Shown one piece after another: positions 52,930 to 61,635 of a stretch of DNA of 64,000 nucleotides (its first letter is position 1; the number at the start of each line of letters is the position of its first letter). Source of the DNA: Maricaulis salignorans (GTDB taxonomy: Bacteria > Pseudomonadota > Alphaproteobacteria > Caulobacterales > Aquidulcibacteraceae). The DNA lies in the NCBI GenBank assembly GCA_945891505.1, contig CAMDDL010000008.1, forward strand, positions 28,771 to 92,770. Direction: 5' to 3'. Below the pieces are notes generated by a model. That model made no database searches and had not been told where the DNA came from. It saw nothing but the letters and a program-made list of their open reading frames with translations. A program made the translations under genes and the position numbers.

Positions 52930-55015
52930 TCGTAAAGCCGATGCGCCACAGGGGTGTGGAGGTTTCCGACAGGATGCCCGCCCCTGAAATGGCTGTTGCG
53001 ATGCGTGTCCCAGCGACGTTCTCGCCGGAAACAAACACGTCCAAATCCCGCCTCAACGCCCAAGATCCTCGCAAATCCAAGGCCTGATAGGCCTTTAGCT
53101 CTCGCGTGTTCAGATCATCCTCAAAGCGTGCACCCTCGCCACGCAGCGCGACGGTCAGTTGAGGCCCGTCGCGTAAAGGCAAGGTCAGGCCAACATAACT
53201 CGCCCATGGGGCTGACTGCGCGGGGCGTAGACCGGACAAGGCGGGTAGGAAGATACCTCCATCCACTTCCGCATCGACCATGGAAAAGCGCAGCGCGACC
53301 TCAGGCCTAGGGCCAACCCCTGCTGACACCCAAGTCAGACCAGCCTCCAAACCTTTGGCATCAATTTGCCCAGCATTCAGGCGCTGGCGCAGCGTCCCAC
53401 CAGCGGGCAGAAAGCCAACACGGGGCAAAACACCTGGGCCAACGCCAATCGTCACATTCGTGATAGGGTCCTTTAGCCTGCTGGCATAGAGGGTAACGAT
53501 CCCCGTCCAATCACCTCCCAAACCTTGCCATTGTTTTTTGAGGTCAATGTCGACGCCTTCCAGCACTTCAGGAACCAGATTGGCATTGGCTTCGGTCACA
53601 TCATTGCCCACGCGGAACGGGCGGTGCAGTTCGTTTAGGCTGGGTGGACGGAAGGTTCGAAACAGGCTGACGCGCGCCTGTCCGCCCCAAGCAAACAAGG
53701 ACACGCGTCCTGTCGCCACATGACCATTCCGATCGACAGGTGTCTCTGACAACGTAATCGCACCAGTTGCACGGTCAGCCTCTACGCGTTTTGCCCCACC
53801 ATGGGCCCAACGATCTAGGCGCAAGGTCGCATCCAGACCTTTTTGTTCGTCAGCTGATTGCCATAAGCGGGGCACGTCGAGGCCCAGACCAATCAAGTCC
53901 TGCTGACCACCAGCAATCCGTGTCCGGGTGAAGCCATTGCCGATGAAACGAAAAAGTTCGCGGGTTTCGCCTTCGCTATGACGCCAATCCAAGATCCATC
54001 TAGGGCTCCAACGTGGAAGGGCCGGGGCATAAATGAGGGACCCGCCAAGTGCCGACGCCGGGGTTTCATACTGGTCCAGCGCCGGGGTTACGCTGGCACG
54101 ATCTGCAGCCACCGAGACTGTCTGATTGGCAAAGTCGCGGGTCTGCGCGAATAAAATGAGCCTTGCTTGGCCCCAATCCCCCTCCAGCTTGCGCGCGCCG
54201 CTCACGTCGGCCCCGCGAGCAGCGCTACCGCCCCCTAAGGTCCCCGCCCCTTTCTCTTCTTCAAAGCCTGAAACGCGAAACGACCATTGCCCGTTGTCGG
54301 CCGGAATTTCGCTGACCAAAGTCAAGGTGGAAGCCGTAAAGTCAGCGGGAAGATCGACAGTGCCGCGTTGCGCAGTGCTTACAGGGATCACGCCATCATT
54401 GCTCTCATAAGAACCCATTGCCGTTAGCGTGCCACTATCCGCCGTCACAGACCCGCGAGCGGACAGCTGCACCGCACCCTGCCCCCCGGCAGACAACCGC
54501 AAGCGCGCAGGCCCACCGCGCACCTCAACCAAATCGAGCGCTCCGGTCAGAGCCAGAGGCCCAAAGCCTGCGCCCGCCGCCCCTCGACGAATATCAACGC
54601 GCTCCAAAAACAAAGGATCATGCCGCACCCAAAATACCCAGCTTCCAAACGGATCATTCTGCGGCACACCATCGAGACTGACCAAAGCACGCCCTGCTCC
54701 ATTGGGTGCAATCGGGCGAAGCGAAAGGCCTTGAATGGTGCCATTCGCAGGGCCGCTTGACGTGCGCCGAAAAAGGCTCGCACCTGGTGCTGTTCTCAAC
54801 GCTTCGTCCAAGCGCAAACCGATACTGGACCCGAGGGCAGCTTGGTCGAGACTGATTTGGGCCGACATAGAGCGATCTGACGGGAGACGCTCTGCCCGCA
54901 CAACAATAACCTCAGTTGCTGCTTCGGCTTTGTCTGCCGAGGCTCCGACACTTGATTGCGGTGGTAAAGCCGTAGCTGGGCTTGCGAGAAGGAGTAGGCT
55001 GGGCCAAGAAAACAT
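52919..55015 (-). CDS. TonB-dependent receptor
   Basis: 698 aa. Signal peptide at about 1-16 (ending SPATALP), TonB box TEVIVVRAERLPSD, then a plug (about 50-170, IGLRLDEALRTAPGASLFRR to GPLALTGALDLVEVRGG) and a beta barrel to the C-terminus (LWRIGFTITR). It is smaller than the other two receptors and resembles siderophore/vitamin-type receptors such as BtuB in size. No substrate gene is nearby. A weak ribosome site precedes ATG 55015. It is divergent from tsaE. Confidence 0.88.
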   Translation of the reverse strand: MFSWPSLLLLASPATALPPQSSVGASADKAEAATEVIVVRAERLPSDRSMSAQISLDQAALGSSIGLRLDEALRTAPGASLFRRTSSGPANGTIQGLSLRPIAPNGAGRALVSLDGVPQNDPFGSWVFWVRHDPLFLERVDIRRGAAGAGFGPLALTGALDLVEVRGGPARLRLSAGGQGAVQLSARGSVTADSGTLTAMGSYESNDGVIPVSTAQRGTVDLPADFTASTLTLVSEIPADNGQWSFRVSGFEEEKGAGTLGGGSAARGADVSGARKLEGDWGQARLILFAQTRDFANQTVSVAADRASVTPALDQYETPASALGGSLIYAPALPRWSPRWILDWRHSEGETRELFRFIGNGFTRTRIAGGQQDLIGLGLDVPRLWQSADEQKGLDATLRLDRWAHGGAKRVEADRATGAITLSETPVDRNGHVATGRVSLFAWGGQARVSLFRTFRPPSLNELHRPFRVGNDVTEANANLVPEVLEGVDIDLKKQWQGLGGDWTGIVTLYASRLKDPITNVTIGVGPGVLPRVGFLPAGGTLRQRLNAGQIDAKGLEAGLTWVSAGVGPRPEVALRFSMVDAEVDGGIFLPALSGLRPAQSAPWASYVGLTLPLRDGPQLTVALRGEGARFEDDLNTRELKAYQALDLRGSWALRRDLDVFVSGENVAGTRIATAISGAGILSETSTPLWRIGFTITR

Positions 55016-55093
55016 AAGGTCAAACCTAGTCTAGGTTGCTTGCAACAGCGAGTGGTTTTGACTGCGCGGCCAACCTCTTTTAACGACAGCGTG

Positions 55094-55573
55094 ATGACTT
55101 TATTGTTGCTCTCTCTAGACTTGGCAACCGATCGCGACACCCGCGACTTAGGTGCCCGTTTAGCTAAAGTGCTGCAAGCTGGAGATTGCTTGGCGCTACG
55201 GGGCAATTTGGGCGCTGGCAAAACGACCCTTGCGCGTGGTTTGATTTGCGCTTTCCTCGGCGCTGATACCGAAGTTCCAAGCCCGACTTTCACCCTAGTC
55301 CAGCGCTATCAGCCCGACCTAGACGAACAGCCAAGCGCCCCGGAGCTGCTCCATTTCGACCTTTATCGCCTAGAAGACCCAGAAGAAATCTGGGAATTGG
55401 GCTGGGAAGAGCTTGACGAGGTCATCAGCTTGGTTGAATGGCCAGATAAAGCAGGGCCACATCTGTCACCCCGGCACCTCGACATCGAAATCATGAGTGT
55501 TGGTGACCATCGCCGCGCCCATTTGTCGGCCTCGCCGAAATCTAACTGGAAATCTCGCCTGCATGACTTCTGA
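55094..55573 (+). CDS. tsaE: tRNA threonylcarbamoyladenosine synthesis ATPase TsaE
   Basis: 159 aa P-loop ATPase of the TsaBDE complex that makes t6A37 in tRNAs reading ANN codons. Walker A is GNLGAGKTTLARGL at about residue 40; PSPTFTLVQRYQ, LLHFDLYRL and ISLVEWPDKAGPH are family motifs. I start at ATG 55094 (MTLLLLSLDL); the longer frame adds a segment with no support. It overlaps the next gene by 11 bases, giving a tsaE-amgK-murU operon, an order seen in other Alphaproteobacteria. Confidence 0.93.
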   Translation: MTLLLLSLDLATDRDTRDLGARLAKVLQAGDCLALRGNLGAGKTTLARGLICAFLGADTEVPSPTFTLVQRYQPDLDEQPSAPELLHFDLYRLEDPEEIWELGWEELDEVISLVEWPDKAGPHLSPRHLDIEIMSVGDHRRAHLSASPKSNWKSRLHDF

Positions 55574-56690
55574 AACTTCCTCGCTTGAGGCCACCCGTTT
55601 CGACGCCGCGATCGCTGCAGCTTTGCTCGAGGCAGGCTTTGGCGATGCAGATCGGCAAAAATTTGATCAAGATGCCTCGACCCGCTCGTACGAACGGGTT
55701 CGAGATGGTGGCCGTACGGCCATTTTGATGAAGGCTCAACCGGGCAACGAAGATGGCCCCTGCCCGCCCGATGCCGATGAAGAGACGCGCAGGGCCTTGG
55801 GCTGGAATGCGCTTTCGCGCTTGGCTGCGTCACGCGTCGAGGCCTTTGTTGCGGTTGGCGATCATTTGCGAGGCCATGGCTTCTCCGCCCCCGCTACTTT
55901 GGCAGTCAACGCCCCTGTAGGGGTCGCGGTTGTCGAAGATTTGGGTGACGATCTCTATGCCCGCGTGATCGCTGAAGGCCGGGCCGATGAAGTTGAGCTT
56001 TATCGCATGGCCGGCGAGGCGCTGGCCGCCCTGCATCAGACCCCGGTCCCTTCGACCTTGCCCTCCCCCATCGGCCCTTGGCCAATCCTAGATTTTGACG
56101 CGATTGCGCTTCGCGAAAATGCCAATCTGTTTGTCGATTGGACGCCGCGCTTCTTGGGCCTCAATGGATTTAGTGCCGATGCCCGCGCCGAATGGTCGGA
56201 CATCCGCGATACTTTGATTGGCGATATTCTCACCCATCGACGCGCCTTCACGCTGCGCGATTATCATGCCGAGAACATCCTGTGGCTGCCTGAACGCGAA
56301 GGCATTGCTCGGGTTGGCCTGCTTGACTTCCAAGATGCCGTGCATGGCTATCGCGCTTGGGACTTTGCGATGCTGCTGCATGATGCGCGACGGGACGTAA
56401 GCGCCGAAGCCTATGAAGCCACCATTCGCGCTTATTTGGACGCGACTGGATCTGAACGGGCACCCTTTGATGAAGAACTGGCCATTCAGGGCGCGATCAA
56501 CGCTTTGCGTATTCTCGGTATCTTTTCGCGACTGGTCGGCCGCGATGGCAAGCAGCGTTATCGCCAATTCATGCCGCGTGAAGCGGGGCACTTGGCCCAA
56601 GTCCTCACGCACCCGCGCCTGATAGCCCTGCAGAGTTGGGTAGATCGCTATGTGCCCCTTGAGGCCTTCACACAGGCGCAAGTCGGATGA
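55563..56690 (+). CDS. amgK: AmgK, N-acetylmuramate/N-acetylglucosamine 1-kinase
   Basis: 375 aa aminoglycoside-phosphotransferase-fold kinase. TLRDYHAENILWLPE is the catalytic loop, in the AmgK-specific form, and GLLDFQDAVHGYRAWDFAML the metal-binding part. AmgK phosphorylates MurNAc (and GlcNAc) at the anomeric position so that peptidoglycan sugars can be reused, bypassing the fosfomycin target MurA. I start at ATG 55563, within the tsaE 3' end. The stop overlaps the murU start (ATGA), as expected for this pair. Confidence 0.9.
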   Translation: MTSETSSLEATRFDAAIAAALLEAGFGDADRQKFDQDASTRSYERVRDGGRTAILMKAQPGNEDGPCPPDADEETRRALGWNALSRLAASRVEAFVAVGDHLRGHGFSAPATLAVNAPVGVAVVEDLGDDLYARVIAEGRADEVELYRMAGEALAALHQTPVPSTLPSPIGPWPILDFDAIALRENANLFVDWTPRFLGLNGFSADARAEWSDIRDTLIGDILTHRRAFTLRDYHAENILWLPEREGIARVGLLDFQDAVHGYRAWDFAMLLHDARRDVSAEAYEATIRAYLDATGSERAPFDEELAIQGAINALRILGIFSRLVGRDGKQRYRQFMPREAGHLAQVLTHPRLIALQSWVDRYVPLEAFTQAQVG

Positions 56691-57430
56691 GTGCGATGCC
56701 GACCCACGCTATGGTTTTTGCCGCAGGGCTTGGCACGCGGATGCGGCCCCTGACGAATGACCGTCCCAAGGCCTTGGTTGAGGTCGATGGCCGCTGCTTG
56801 GTCGACCACATACTCGACCGGCTCGCCGAAGCAGGCGTGGGAACCGCGGTGGTCAATAGCTTCCATTTTGGCGACAAATTAGTGGCGCATCTAACGCTTC
56901 GTAGCACAGGCACCCCCCGCCTAATCTTTTCACGCGAAGACGAATTGCCGGAGCCTTTGGAAACCGAAGGCGGCCTTGTTTACGCGCTGCATCACTTCCC
57001 TGACGGGCCGCTACTCACCTGCAATGCAGACGCAATTTGGCTTGATGGCACAGCGATCAACCGCATGGCCGAGGCGTTTGACCCCGAACGAATGGATGGT
57101 CTGCTCTTGTTGGCGCGCCTTGATGAGGCGTTAGGGTTTGACGGGCCGGGCGATTTTTTCATGGATGAAGCAGGCAAACTAACGCGTCGTGGCGAGGCCA
57201 TGCGTGCTCCTTATGCCTATGCCGGCGTGCAGATTACGACCAAAGCACAGTTTGAGGGCAAGTCCGCCACCAAGCGCTCCCTCGCCCGCACGTGGTTTGA
57301 CGAATGGAGTCCGAAGGGCCGTCTTTATGGCCTCGTCCTCGACGGGCCTTGGTTGCATGTCGGTGACCCACAAGCCCGTTTAGATGCTGAAGCTAAGCTT
57401 CAGGCGCTGCGCGCATCCACACAGGCATAA
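56687..57430 (+). CDS. murU: MurU, N-acetylmuramate 1-phosphate uridylyltransferase
   Basis: 247 aa nucleotidyltransferase. The signature MVFAAGLGTRMRPLTNDRPK at residues 9-28 binds the nucleotide, LTCNADAIWLDG holds the metal-binding Asp, and YAYAGVQI is typical of the sugar-nucleotide family. MurU makes UDP-MurNAc from MurNAc 1-phosphate and UTP and works after AmgK. It overlaps amgK by four bases. Its end overlaps the convergent hydrolase gene by 31 bases. Confidence 0.9.
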   Translation: MSAMPTHAMVFAAGLGTRMRPLTNDRPKALVEVDGRCLVDHILDRLAEAGVGTAVVNSFHFGDKLVAHLTLRSTGTPRLIFSREDELPEPLETEGGLVYALHHFPDGPLLTCNADAIWLDGTAINRMAEAFDPERMDGLLLLARLDEALGFDGPGDFFMDEAGKLTRRGEAMRAPYAYAGVQITTKAQFEGKSATKRSLARTWFDEWSPKGRLYGLVLDGPWLHVGDPQARLDAEAKLQALRASTQA

Positions 57431-58533
57431 AGCGCTTGGATCAAGCGACCAGCGCGCTCGTCACCCAATAGGGCTGGGGTCTGTTTGTTCATCACATAAG
57501 CTGCCGATAGGCGCTTTGCTGGATCACCAAATCCGCCTGACCCCCCCCAACCAGAATGGCCCAAGGTTTCAGGGTTAGTGCCGTAGCGCAGATTAGAATT
57601 GCGCATGACGCCCGCGGCCCATTCGATCTCGTAAGGCAAGACCAAATCAAGGCCGCGGATCCTTGGCTTGGTGAAATCCGCCATAGTTTCTGGCGAAATG
57701 ATCTGATGGCTGCCGATTTTACCGTCATTGGCGAAAACGCCATAAAGTGCGGCGACAGATCGGGCAGTGCCGTGACCATTAGCAGAGGGAATTTCTGCCT
57801 CTCGCCACGCAGCGCCACCTCGATTGGGTGATGCCCATGGCGTCATAAAAGCAACGCGACGGGCCTCAGAGACCTCGCCCAACTCCGCCATGGCCTTAGG
57901 TCGGCTCATTTCAGCGCAACGCCTGTGATGGATTTCAGGCAGGCCGATCCAGAAATCTATTCCCAATGGCCCACAGACATCGACGCGCAATTGCGTGCCA
58001 AGGCTGGTGCCGTGGGCACGTTGGGCAAGCTCACCCGCAATATAGCCGTAAGTCAGAGGGTGGTAGCCGCTGGCCGTTGCCGGTTCCCACATGGGTGCGA
58101 CATGGGCCAAGGCCTCCGCTAAAGCAGGGGGATTGAGCCAGAGGTCGGGATCAATCGGATCTGGGAAACCGGGGACACCGGCCTGATGCGACAGGGCTTG
58201 GGCCAATGTAACGTCTTTGCCGTGCTCGGTAAATTCGGGCCACAGCCAGCCGATCGGATCGTCAAAATTCAACAGGCCCTGATCCTGCAAGCGTGCAATG
58301 ATCATCGCGGCAATTGGCTTTGTGGTGGAATACACCGGCACCAAGGTCTCGCGCGTCCAGCTTTGGGTCTTGGCGCGGTCCATATGGCCGCCGACCAGAT
58401 CGACGACGACCTCGCCTTCCAAAATGGCGCAGAAACCTGCCCCAAGTTCAAGGCCTTCTTCGAAGTTGGCATTGAAGGCATCTAAAGCGGGCTCAAAGCC
58501 CGGCGCAACATAAGGCGAAACCAGATCAGTCAT
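57400..58533 (-). CDS. Class C beta-lactamase-like serine hydrolase (esterase EstB type)
   Basis: 377 aa. The SxxK motif is in VPVYSTTKPIAAMI, the Tyr motif in PLTYGYIAGEL, and HSGWGGSGGFGDPA replaces the KTG triad near the C-terminus. This pattern belongs to family VIII esterases and penicillin-binding-protein-like hydrolases rather than to true AmpC. No signal peptide is visible, so it is likely cytoplasmic. ATG 58533 is used; a TTG 21 bases earlier overlaps the pyridoxal kinase stop. It is co-transcribed with that kinase. Confidence 0.85.
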   Translation of the reverse strand: MTDLVSPYVAPGFEPALDAFNANFEEGLELGAGFCAILEGEVVVDLVGGHMDRAKTQSWTRETLVPVYSTTKPIAAMIIARLQDQGLLNFDDPIGWLWPEFTEHGKDVTLAQALSHQAGVPGFPDPIDPDLWLNPPALAEALAHVAPMWEPATASGYHPLTYGYIAGELAQRAHGTSLGTQLRVDVCGPLGIDFWIGLPEIHHRRCAEMSRPKAMAELGEVSEARRVAFMTPWASPNRGGAAWREAEIPSANGHGTARSVAALYGVFANDGKIGSHQIISPETMADFTKPRIRGLDLVLPYEIEWAAGVMRNSNLRYGTNPETLGHSGWGGSGGFGDPAKRLSAAYVMNKQTPALLGDERAGRLIQALYACVDARSA

Positions 58534-58550
58534 AGCCCCATTTGGACTGT

Positions 58551-59384
58551 TCAACCAAGCTCGGTCAAGGCCAAGGGCTCAGCCCGCCACGCTTCATAGC
58601 CTGCGGCAACCATGGGCAATTCCGGCGCGCGCCAAACTGCAGCTCGGTCAATAACATAGGACACGCCCGCTAAAGCCAAAGCCATAGCCTGTGGGGCTGC
58701 TTGACGATCAATCAAATGGGCAAGAAACATCGTTGCCATCAAATCCCCGGTGCCTTTGGGTGGCGCGGGAGATTTGGGGTGGGTCGAGAGCCAAGCCCGC
58801 GAACCATCGACCAACAAGCCACCAATTTCGCCATCCTTCTCGACCGACGAAATCATGGACGGACGGCCCAAAGCTGTGGCGGCGTGATGAATTTGTTGGA
58901 GGTCTTGTGGGGTCGTCTGGGTCAGATAGCCTAACTCCCACAGATTGGGCGTTAGAAAATCGGCGCGGGGCATCAAATGCTCTGCAAGCGCATCAGCCAC
59001 CCCCTGCACAACATAAAGCCCGCCCGGCGCATCGCCCAACACAGGGTCAACTAAAATAATGGCGTTAGGATTGGCTGACTTGACCGCATCAATGGCCCGG
59101 GCGGCAATTTGGACTTGCTCAGCACTGGCAAAATAATCGGTGAGGACACCATCTACCAAAGCAAACAGGCCATTGGCAGCGACACCTTCCAGCATCCCTG
59201 CAAACAGGTCTGGACTGACCGGCCCTCCGCCCGGCGGCCCCCAGCCAGGGTGACGGCCAAGAAGGGTTGTTGGGACATGGACTGGATCGATCTTCATCGG
59301 CGATTGGGCCAAAGCAAGGCTGGCCAAGGTGCCACCCACCCGGCTACCCGCGACATGTGAACCAAGAATCAGGACCAAAGGCAT
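58551..59384 (-). CDS. pdxY: Pyridoxal kinase, PdxY-like
   Basis: 277 aa ribokinase-fold enzyme that phosphorylates pyridoxal to pyridoxal phosphate in the B6 salvage route. The N-terminus ILGSHVAGSRVGGTLASLAL and HPGWGPPGGG fit the PdxK/PdxY group, DFLTPNLWELGYLTQ is the central family motif and PKGTGDLMATMFLAHL holds the catalytic Asp. The hydrolase gene follows with only 17 bases between. Divergent from a CoA-ester lyase gene 68 bases away. Confidence 0.83.
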   Translation of the reverse strand: MPLVLILGSHVAGSRVGGTLASLALAQSPMKIDPVHVPTTLLGRHPGWGPPGGGPVSPDLFAGMLEGVAANGLFALVDGVLTDYFASAEQVQIAARAIDAVKSANPNAIILVDPVLGDAPGGLYVVQGVADALAEHLMPRADFLTPNLWELGYLTQTTPQDLQQIHHAATALGRPSMISSVEKDGEIGGLLVDGSRAWLSTHPKSPAPPKGTGDLMATMFLAHLIDRQAAPQAMALALAGVSYVIDRAAVWRAPELPMVAAGYEAWRAEPLALTELG

Positions 59385-59452
59385 GGACCGCTCTTTACGC
59401 CACCGCCCTGCTTGTGGCTAGAAGAAGTCAAACAGGATTTGAAAGGCTTCTC

Positions 59453-60337
59453 ATGACCGCTCCCCAGGCCCGCCCCCGTCGCAGTGTTCTCTATATGCCC
59501 GGTGCCAATGCAAAGGCTTTGGAGAAAGCCAAGAGCTTGCCGGCCGATGCGGTTATCCTTGATCTGGAGGATGCGGTTGCCCCCGATGCGAAAGACGAGG
59601 CGCGCGCTGCCGTGGCCGCGATCGTAAAAGCAGGCGGCTATGGCAAGCGCGAAGTGATTATCCGCGTCAACAGCCTGACCTCGCCTTGGGGACCCCAGGA
59701 TTTAGAAGCCGCTGTAGACGCGGGGCCAGACGGCATCTTGTTCCCAAAAATTTCCTCAGCCGAGGAAGTGTTGGCCGCCAGTGAAGCGATGGACGCCCTA
59801 GGGGCGGCACCAACCATGAGCCTTTGGGCCATGATCGAAACGCCGCGCGCAATCCTTGAGATCGCCTCGATTGCCGCTTCCAGCACCAACACGCGCCTAG
59901 CCGCCTTTGTTATGGGCACCAATGATCTCGCTAAGGAGACCCGCGCGCGGCAGACCGCAGACCGTGCCCCCTTTCACTTTGCCCTCGCAGCTAGCGTCAC
60001 GGCAGCACGGCTCTATAACCTCGCCGTCATTGATGGTGTCTATAACGACATCGCCAACGCAGAGGGCTTTGAAGCCATTTGTTGGCAGGGGCTAGAATTT
60101 GGCTTTGATGGCAAGACCTTGATCCATCCAAGTCAGATCGAAACTTGCAACCGCGTCTTTGCGCCCGATGAGACTGAAGTCGCCCATGCTCGCGCCGTGA
60201 TCGCTGCCTTTTTGGACCCTGCCAATTCGGGCAAAGGCGTACTGAAAGTCGACGGGAAAATGACGGAACTGTTACACCGAGACATGGCGGAGCAAACCGT
60301 CGCCATTGCCGATGCGATTGCAGCTATGGCTTCTTAA
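59453..60337 (+). CDS. CoA-ester lyase (HpcH/HpaI aldolase, citrate lyase beta-subunit family)
   Basis: 294 aa. RPRRSVLYMPGANAKALEKA and VILDLEDAVAPDAKDEAR are the hallmark N-terminal motifs, the second with the Mg-binding Glu/Asp. AFVMGTNDLAKETRAR and GKTLIHPSQIETCNRVF follow. Members cleave malyl-CoA, methylmalyl-CoA or citramalyl-CoA; a stand-alone copy like this cannot be assigned further. ATG 59453 has AAAGG ahead; the longer frame upstream is antisense to the pyridoxal kinase start. The stop overlaps the convergent lipoprotein gene by 14 bases. Confidence 0.9.
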   Translation: MTAPQARPRRSVLYMPGANAKALEKAKSLPADAVILDLEDAVAPDAKDEARAAVAAIVKAGGYGKREVIIRVNSLTSPWGPQDLEAAVDAGPDGILFPKISSAEEVLAASEAMDALGAAPTMSLWAMIETPRAILEIASIAASSTNTRLAAFVMGTNDLAKETRARQTADRAPFHFALAASVTAARLYNLAVIDGVYNDIANAEGFEAICWQGLEFGFDGKTLIHPSQIETCNRVFAPDETEVAHARAVIAAFLDPANSGKGVLKVDGKMTELLHRDMAEQTVAIADAIAAMAS

Positions 60338-60893
60338 GGCCCAAGCCGGTCAGCCAGACATTGAATTGAGCAGCCTGATCGGTTGTCAGGGTCGGAGCGG
60401 AGCCAAGGCCGCCTGCCAAAAGCCAGATCTGCTTTCCGTTAAGAGCCAACACACTGGCACCCGATCGGGCCAGGCGAGACGATTCCACGCCCTTAACTAA
60501 GGCTGGGTGGGTGAACTCACGCTCCAACCAAAAGCCGTTTGAGCCATCTTGTAGCAATCGCAATTGGCGTGTCGAAGAGGCACCTGCGACCGCGGGCTGT
60601 CCAGCACTTTGCCAGAGGTCAAAAAATTTGGTTTCACTGGCACCGGCGACGGTTTCACGCCGCACCAACGCGCGATGCAAAATTGCTTGGCGAACATCTA
60701 CCAAGGCTTCGCTGGTCCGAACGGTTCCCTTCAACTGAAGCCAAACGACCTCGTCGGTCTTGGGGGCTAGTCCCGTGATGGCCGACGAGGATGCCGCGCC
60801 CAGATCACTTGTGGGAGAGACAGCTTCTGCCTTTGAGCAGGCGCACAACAGGGCAAACGGGGCGGAAAGGAGAAGGGTGCGACGTTGGATCAT
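60324..60893 (-). CDS. Small lipoprotein of unknown function
   Basis: 189 aa. The N-terminus MIQRRTLLLSAPFALLCACS has a basic start, hydrophobic core and lipobox (LCAC), so it should be lipid-anchored. A basic pair before the hydrophobic core (QRRTLLLSA) also recalls a twin-arginine signal. The rest is predicted globular, and I recognise no family. ATG 60893 lacks a good ribosome site but fits the signal peptide. It lies 45 bases after the GST gene on the same strand, possibly in one transcript. Confidence 0.7.
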   Translation of the reverse strand: MIQRRTLLLSAPFALLCACSKAEAVSPTSDLGAASSSAITGLAPKTDEVVWLQLKGTVRTSEALVDVRQAILHRALVRRETVAGASETKFFDLWQSAGQPAVAGASSTRQLRLLQDGSNGFWLEREFTHPALVKGVESSRLARSGASVLALNGKQIWLLAGGLGSAPTLTTDQAAQFNVWLTGLGLKKP

Positions 60894-60938
60894 GGCAGTG
60901 ATACGCAGTCTCGCGTCAATCGGTTGCACCCCTTCACG

Positions 60939-61607
60939 CTAGACCGCATCCGTTTCAGGGATTGTCCAAGTCTCAAACTGGGAGGCTTGATCCCATGCAG
61001 CAAAATCAGGGTCTTGAAAGATCGCCTCGCACCACGCCTGCAGGCCCGCCGACACTGGGACTTGATAGGTGCGAAACCGTGTAGCGACAGGGGCGTAGAA
61101 GGCATCGACAATAGAGCGGTGGCCCATGATATATGGGCTATCGGCGCTGCCAAACTGGGCTTTCAAGCCGCACAATAAATCGTCGATCCGCTGAATCTGG
61201 GCTTGTGCAGTATCGGACCATTCATGGCCCGTTTTGACGCGGGTTAAATTCATCGGAAAGGTTTGGCGCACGGCTGCGAAGCCTGAGTGCATTTCGCATG
61301 TTGCGGACCGCGCGAGCGCGCGCGCGATGGCATCTTTTGGCCAAAGCCCTGCGTCGGGGGCTTGCTCATGCGCCCATTCGCAGATCGACAACGTGTCCCA
61401 AATCTTTGTCCCATCAGCCAATTCCAACACCGGCACTGTACCCGATGGGCTGACAGCCAGAATATCGGGGTTCGGCCCCATGCCGCGCGGCCCCAAAGGA
61501 ATGACCCGTTCCTCAAAAGCGATCCCAGCCCATTTCAGGGCGAGCCAAGGCCGCATCGACCAACTGGAGTAATTCTTGTTGCCAATAGTGAGGATCGGCA
61601 GGGCCAT
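60939..61607 (-). CDS. Glutathione S-transferase family protein
   Basis: 222 aa. The N-terminal thioredoxin-like domain has LTIGNKNYSSWSMRPWLALK with a candidate catalytic Ser, and GTVPVLELADG with the cis-Pro that contacts glutathione. A helical C-terminal domain follows (about 85-220). The sequence type resembles the small group of bacterial GSTs with unknown substrates. It is followed by the small lipoprotein and lies 28 bases after threonine ammonia-lyase. Confidence 0.85.
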   Translation of the reverse strand: MALPILTIGNKNYSSWSMRPWLALKWAGIAFEERVIPLGPRGMGPNPDILAVSPSGTVPVLELADGTKIWDTLSICEWAHEQAPDAGLWPKDAIARALARSATCEMHSGFAAVRQTFPMNLTRVKTGHEWSDTAQAQIQRIDDLLCGLKAQFGSADSPYIMGHRSIVDAFYAPVATRFRTYQVPVSAGLQAWCEAIFQDPDFAAWDQASQFETWTIPETDAV

Positions 61608-61635
61608 GAGACCAGTCCTTTGTGAGCGTTAGACT

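Noticed and set aside
57400..58533. Beta-lactamase resistance gene
   Set aside because: The SxxK fold is present, but the lack of a signal peptide and the HSGWGG motif in place of KTG point to an esterase-type hydrolase.
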